This document shows positions 32,447-34,523 of a stretch of 34,523 bases of DNA, piece after piece. The DNA is taken from NCBI GenBank assembly GCA_905234425.1, contig CAJOHR010000019.1:1-34523 (forward strand), in the 5' to 3' direction. The translations under genes were made by a program, and so were the position numbers. Below the pieces are notes generated by a model that saw nothing but the letters and a program-made list of their open reading frames with translations, was not told where the DNA came from and did not search any database. The stretch comes from an uncultured Oscillospiraceae bacterium. Lineage in GTDB: Bacteria; Bacillota; Clostridia; Oscillospirales; Oscillospiraceae. The number at the start of each line of letters is the position of its first letter. Positions within the stretch are counted from its first letter, which is position 1.

Positions 32447-33261
32447 AGCGTTTTTCCAAAATTTTTACGGTCATCGTCTTTGTGTTCCTGTACCTGCCCA
32501 TGCTGGTCCTGGCGGCGGCCTCCTTCAACAAGGGCTCCGACGTGGGCGCCTTCACCGGCTTCACCTTCCAGCAGTACGGGGCCCTCTTCAAGGACCACAC
32601 CCTTTTGCCGCTCCTCCGGAACTCGATCATCACTGCCGTGCTGGCGGCTGTCATCTCCACGATTCTGGGCACCATGGCGGCGGTTGGGATCTTCAACATG
32701 AACAAGCGGCCCAAGGCCATCGCCATGGCCATCACCAACGTCCCCATGACCAACCCGGACATCGTCACCGGCGTGTCCCTGGCCCTGCTCTTTGCCTTCG
32801 CCGGGACCCTTATGCGGAAAAACGGGGTCATGGGCTTCTGGACCCTGCTCATTGCCCACATCACCTTTGACATGCCCTACGTGATCCTGTCGGTCATGCC
32901 CAAACTGACCCAGATGGACCCGGACCTCCAGGAGGCGGCATTGGATCTGGGCTGCACCCCGATCCAGGCCTTCTTCCGGGTGGTCATCCATGAGATCATG
33001 CCCGGCATTCTCTCCGGCGCCCTCATGGCCTTCACCATGAGCCTGGACGATTTCGTGATCTCCTATTTTGTCTACGGGCCCAACTTCGTGACCCTGCCTG
33101 TGGAGATCTACAACTACACGAAGAAGCCTCTCCAGCCCAAGATCTACGCACTCTTTACCCTGCTGTTCCTGGTGATCCTGGCCCTTATGGTGATCATGAA
33201 CCTGCTCCAGAACCGGGACAACCTCCGGCGGCAGGCGGGACGCGGAAGGGGGCGCGCATGA
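32443..33261 (+). CDS. potC: Spermidine/putrescine ABC transporter, permease PotC
   Basis: 272-aa permease and partner of PotB in the translocation pore. It starts at a GTG that overlaps the potB stop by four bases. About six hydrophobic helices surround the EAA loop QEAALDLGCTPIQAFFRVVIHEIMPGI. MSLDDFVISYFVYGPN is a typical PotC/YdcV-type block near the C-terminus. Its stop overlaps potD (ATGA). Confidence 0.95.
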   Translation: MKRFSKIFTVIVFVFLYLPMLVLAAASFNKGSDVGAFTGFTFQQYGALFKDHTLLPLLRNSIITAVLAAVISTILGTMAAVGIFNMNKRPKAIAMAITNVPMTNPDIVTGVSLALLFAFAGTLMRKNGVMGFWTLLIAHITFDMPYVILSVMPKLTQMDPDLQEAALDLGCTPIQAFFRVVIHEIMPGILSGALMAFTMSLDDFVISYFVYGPNFVTLPVEIYNYTKKPLQPKIYALFTLLFLVILALMVIMNLLQNRDNLRRQAGRGRGRA

Positions 33262-34469
33262 TGAAAACGATAAAGCGCACAGCCGTCCTCCTTCTGACGG
33301 CGCTTCTGCTGGTCCCCTGTCTCTCCGGCATGCTGGCGGCCCCTGTCCAGGCGGCAGAGGTGACCATCAACGTCTACAACTGGGGCCAGTATATCTCCGA
33401 CGGCTCCGACGACTGCATCGACGTGAACGCCGCCTTCACCGAGGCCACGGGGATCCAGGTCAACTACATGACCTACGACACCAACGAGAGCCTCTACACC
33501 AAGCTGAAAACCGGCGGCTCTCCCTACGACGTGATCATCCCCTCGGACTACATGGCCGCCCGGCTCATTGCCGAGGGGCTGGTCCAGAAGATCGACTTTT
33601 CCAACGTTCCCAACGCCGCCTACATCGACGAGGCCTACAAGAACCCGGCCTACGATCCCACGAGCGAATACACCGTCCCCTACACCTGGGGCACCGTAGG
33701 CGTGATCTACAATCAAAAGTATGTGGACGAAGCGGATATCGGCGGCTGGGATCTGCTTTGGAACTCCAAGTACGCCGGAAAGATTCTCATGTTCGACAAC
33801 AACCGGGACGCCTTCGCCATCGCCGAGGCCAGCCTGGGCTACTCCCTGAACACCACCGACGAGGCGGAGCTCCGGGCCTGCGCGGACCTGCTGGCCAATC
33901 AGAAGCCCGTGGTCCAGCAGTACGTCATGGACCAGATTTACGACAAGATGATCGGCGAGGAGGCCTGGATCGCCCCCTACTACGCCGGCGACTTCCTGAT
34001 GATGCAGGAGGAGAACGAGGATCTTCAGTTCTATTTCCCAGAGGGAACCTTCAACTTCTTTGTGGACTGCTGCATGGTCCCCGCCTGCGCCGACCACAAG
34101 GCCGAGGCCGAGGCCTACATCAACTTCCTGCTGGACCCGGAGGTCTGCGGCGAGAACCTGGATTACCTGGGCTATTCCGCCCCGGAGACGGCAGCCAAGG
34201 AGTACATGGACCCGGAGATGGTGGAAAACCCCATCGCCTATCCCGACGAGGAGACCTTGTCGAGAGGCGAGGCCTTCATCTATCTCCCCGCCGAGACCAA
34301 CCAGTACATGGACGCCCTGTGGCTGGAGGTGAAGACCGGCGGCGACGACACGGTCCGGATGCTGATCATTTTCCTGGCGGTGGTGGCCGTGATCCTGGCT
34401 GTTCTCCTGGGCTACAGCCTGCGGAAGAAACGCAGAAAAGCCAGGAGAGGCACCTACGCCCGCTCCTGA
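33258..34469 (+). CDS. potD: Polyamine-binding protein with C-terminal membrane anchor
   Basis: 403-aa extracellular receptor for spermidine or putrescine. It starts at 33258 with AAGGGGG upstream and overlaps the potC stop (ATGA). The N-terminus is a Sec signal with a likely cleavage near VQA-AEVTINVYNWGQYI; the cysteine at 21 lies in LVPC, which is not a good lipobox. Binding-domain landmarks include NVYNWGQYI, YDVIIPSDYM and VPYTWGTVGVIYN. Unlike most Gram-positive PotD, it is not an obvious lipoprotein. Instead it has a hydrophobic helix at about 368-386 followed by RKKRRKARR, a C-terminal anchor with a cytoplasmic basic tail. Confidence 0.94.
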   Translation: MMKTIKRTAVLLLTALLLVPCLSGMLAAPVQAAEVTINVYNWGQYISDGSDDCIDVNAAFTEATGIQVNYMTYDTNESLYTKLKTGGSPYDVIIPSDYMAARLIAEGLVQKIDFSNVPNAAYIDEAYKNPAYDPTSEYTVPYTWGTVGVIYNQKYVDEADIGGWDLLWNSKYAGKILMFDNNRDAFAIAEASLGYSLNTTDEAELRACADLLANQKPVVQQYVMDQIYDKMIGEEAWIAPYYAGDFLMMQEENEDLQFYFPEGTFNFFVDCCMVPACADHKAEAEAYINFLLDPEVCGENLDYLGYSAPETAAKEYMDPEMVENPIAYPDEETLSRGEAFIYLPAETNQYMDALWLEVKTGGDDTVRMLIIFLAVVAVILAVLLGYSLRKKRRKARRGTYARS

Positions 34470-34490
34470 CTCCGAGAAGTAGTATGAATT

Positions 34491-34521
34491 GGCGCGTCCC
34501 GATTTCGGGAAGCGCCGTTTT
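34491..34521 (+). terminator. Intrinsic terminator of potABCD
   Basis: GGCGC-GT-CCCG (34491-34501) pairs with CGGG-AA-GCGCC (34506-34516) with a 2x2 internal loop, ATTT loop and four T before the window ends. Confidence 0.75.
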
Positions 34522-34523
34522 GA

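Overview
The window is GC-rich, densely coded bacterial DNA with Shine-Dalgarno starts, consensus sigma-A promoters (most with 17-bp spacers), HPr kinase/phosphorylase, an LtaS-like enzyme and many Cys-anchored lipoproteins. Together these point to a GC-rich, low-secretion gut-type Clostridia genome (Bacillota, Oscillospiraceae-like). The family-level placement is inference from gene style, not from a marker phylogeny.

Layout. 1-200 (-): start of an ABC-transporter substrate-binding lipoprotein. 376-3683 (-): argJ-argB-argD. 3913-8184 (+): a cell-surface block of an LtaS-like phosphotransferase and two acyltransferase-3 membrane proteins. 8218-11877 (-): argG-argH-argC. argG and argH are each broken by a small internal deletion at a conserved block. 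12047-13165 (-): a NifS/IscS-like cysteine desulfurase. 13312-13812 (+): an unknown helical protein. 13865-14812 (-): hprK, divergent from rpmB (15021-15209, +). 15324-18249 (-): a four-gene operon of three divergent SnoaL/NTF2-like proteins and one unknown protein with a Gly/Pro tail. Divergent from it at 18464-20235 (+) is a LipO-type substrate-binding lipoprotein with a frameshift. 20236-20986 has no normal gene. It holds a terminator, a strong promoter driving a ~180-nt structured RNA or small-peptide unit, a hairpin and a MITE-like inverted repeat. 20987-22423 (-): proS. 22544-22837 (+): a small beta-sandwich protein. 22889-24031 (-): a TelA-family protein. 24202-26134 (+): threonine ammonia-lyase and rpe. 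26227-30292 (+): a Gly-Thr repeat lipoprotein, a beta-helix protein with a collagen-like GGP tract, and a DUF4349 lipoprotein. 30508-34469 (+): a complete potABCD polyamine transporter operon whose leader carries an intrinsic terminator.

How it works together. Six of the arginine genes are present (cyclic pathway through ArgJ; ArgC, ArgB, ArgD; then ArgG and ArgH), while argF and carAB are not. An AT-rich island with ArgR-box-like sequences lies just upstream of the argG promoter. A 12/13 match to part of it overlaps the promoter of the lipoprotein at 1-200, which suggests arginine-responsive co-regulation of synthesis and uptake. Read literally, the broken argG and argH predict that arginine cannot be made from citrulline.

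The least familiar part is the SnoaL-like operon and its divergent lipoprotein, together with the beta-helix protein, which shares the unusual Gly/Pro-rich tract with the last gene of that operon. I regard this as the best candidate for an undescribed system. Its function cannot be read from the sequence.
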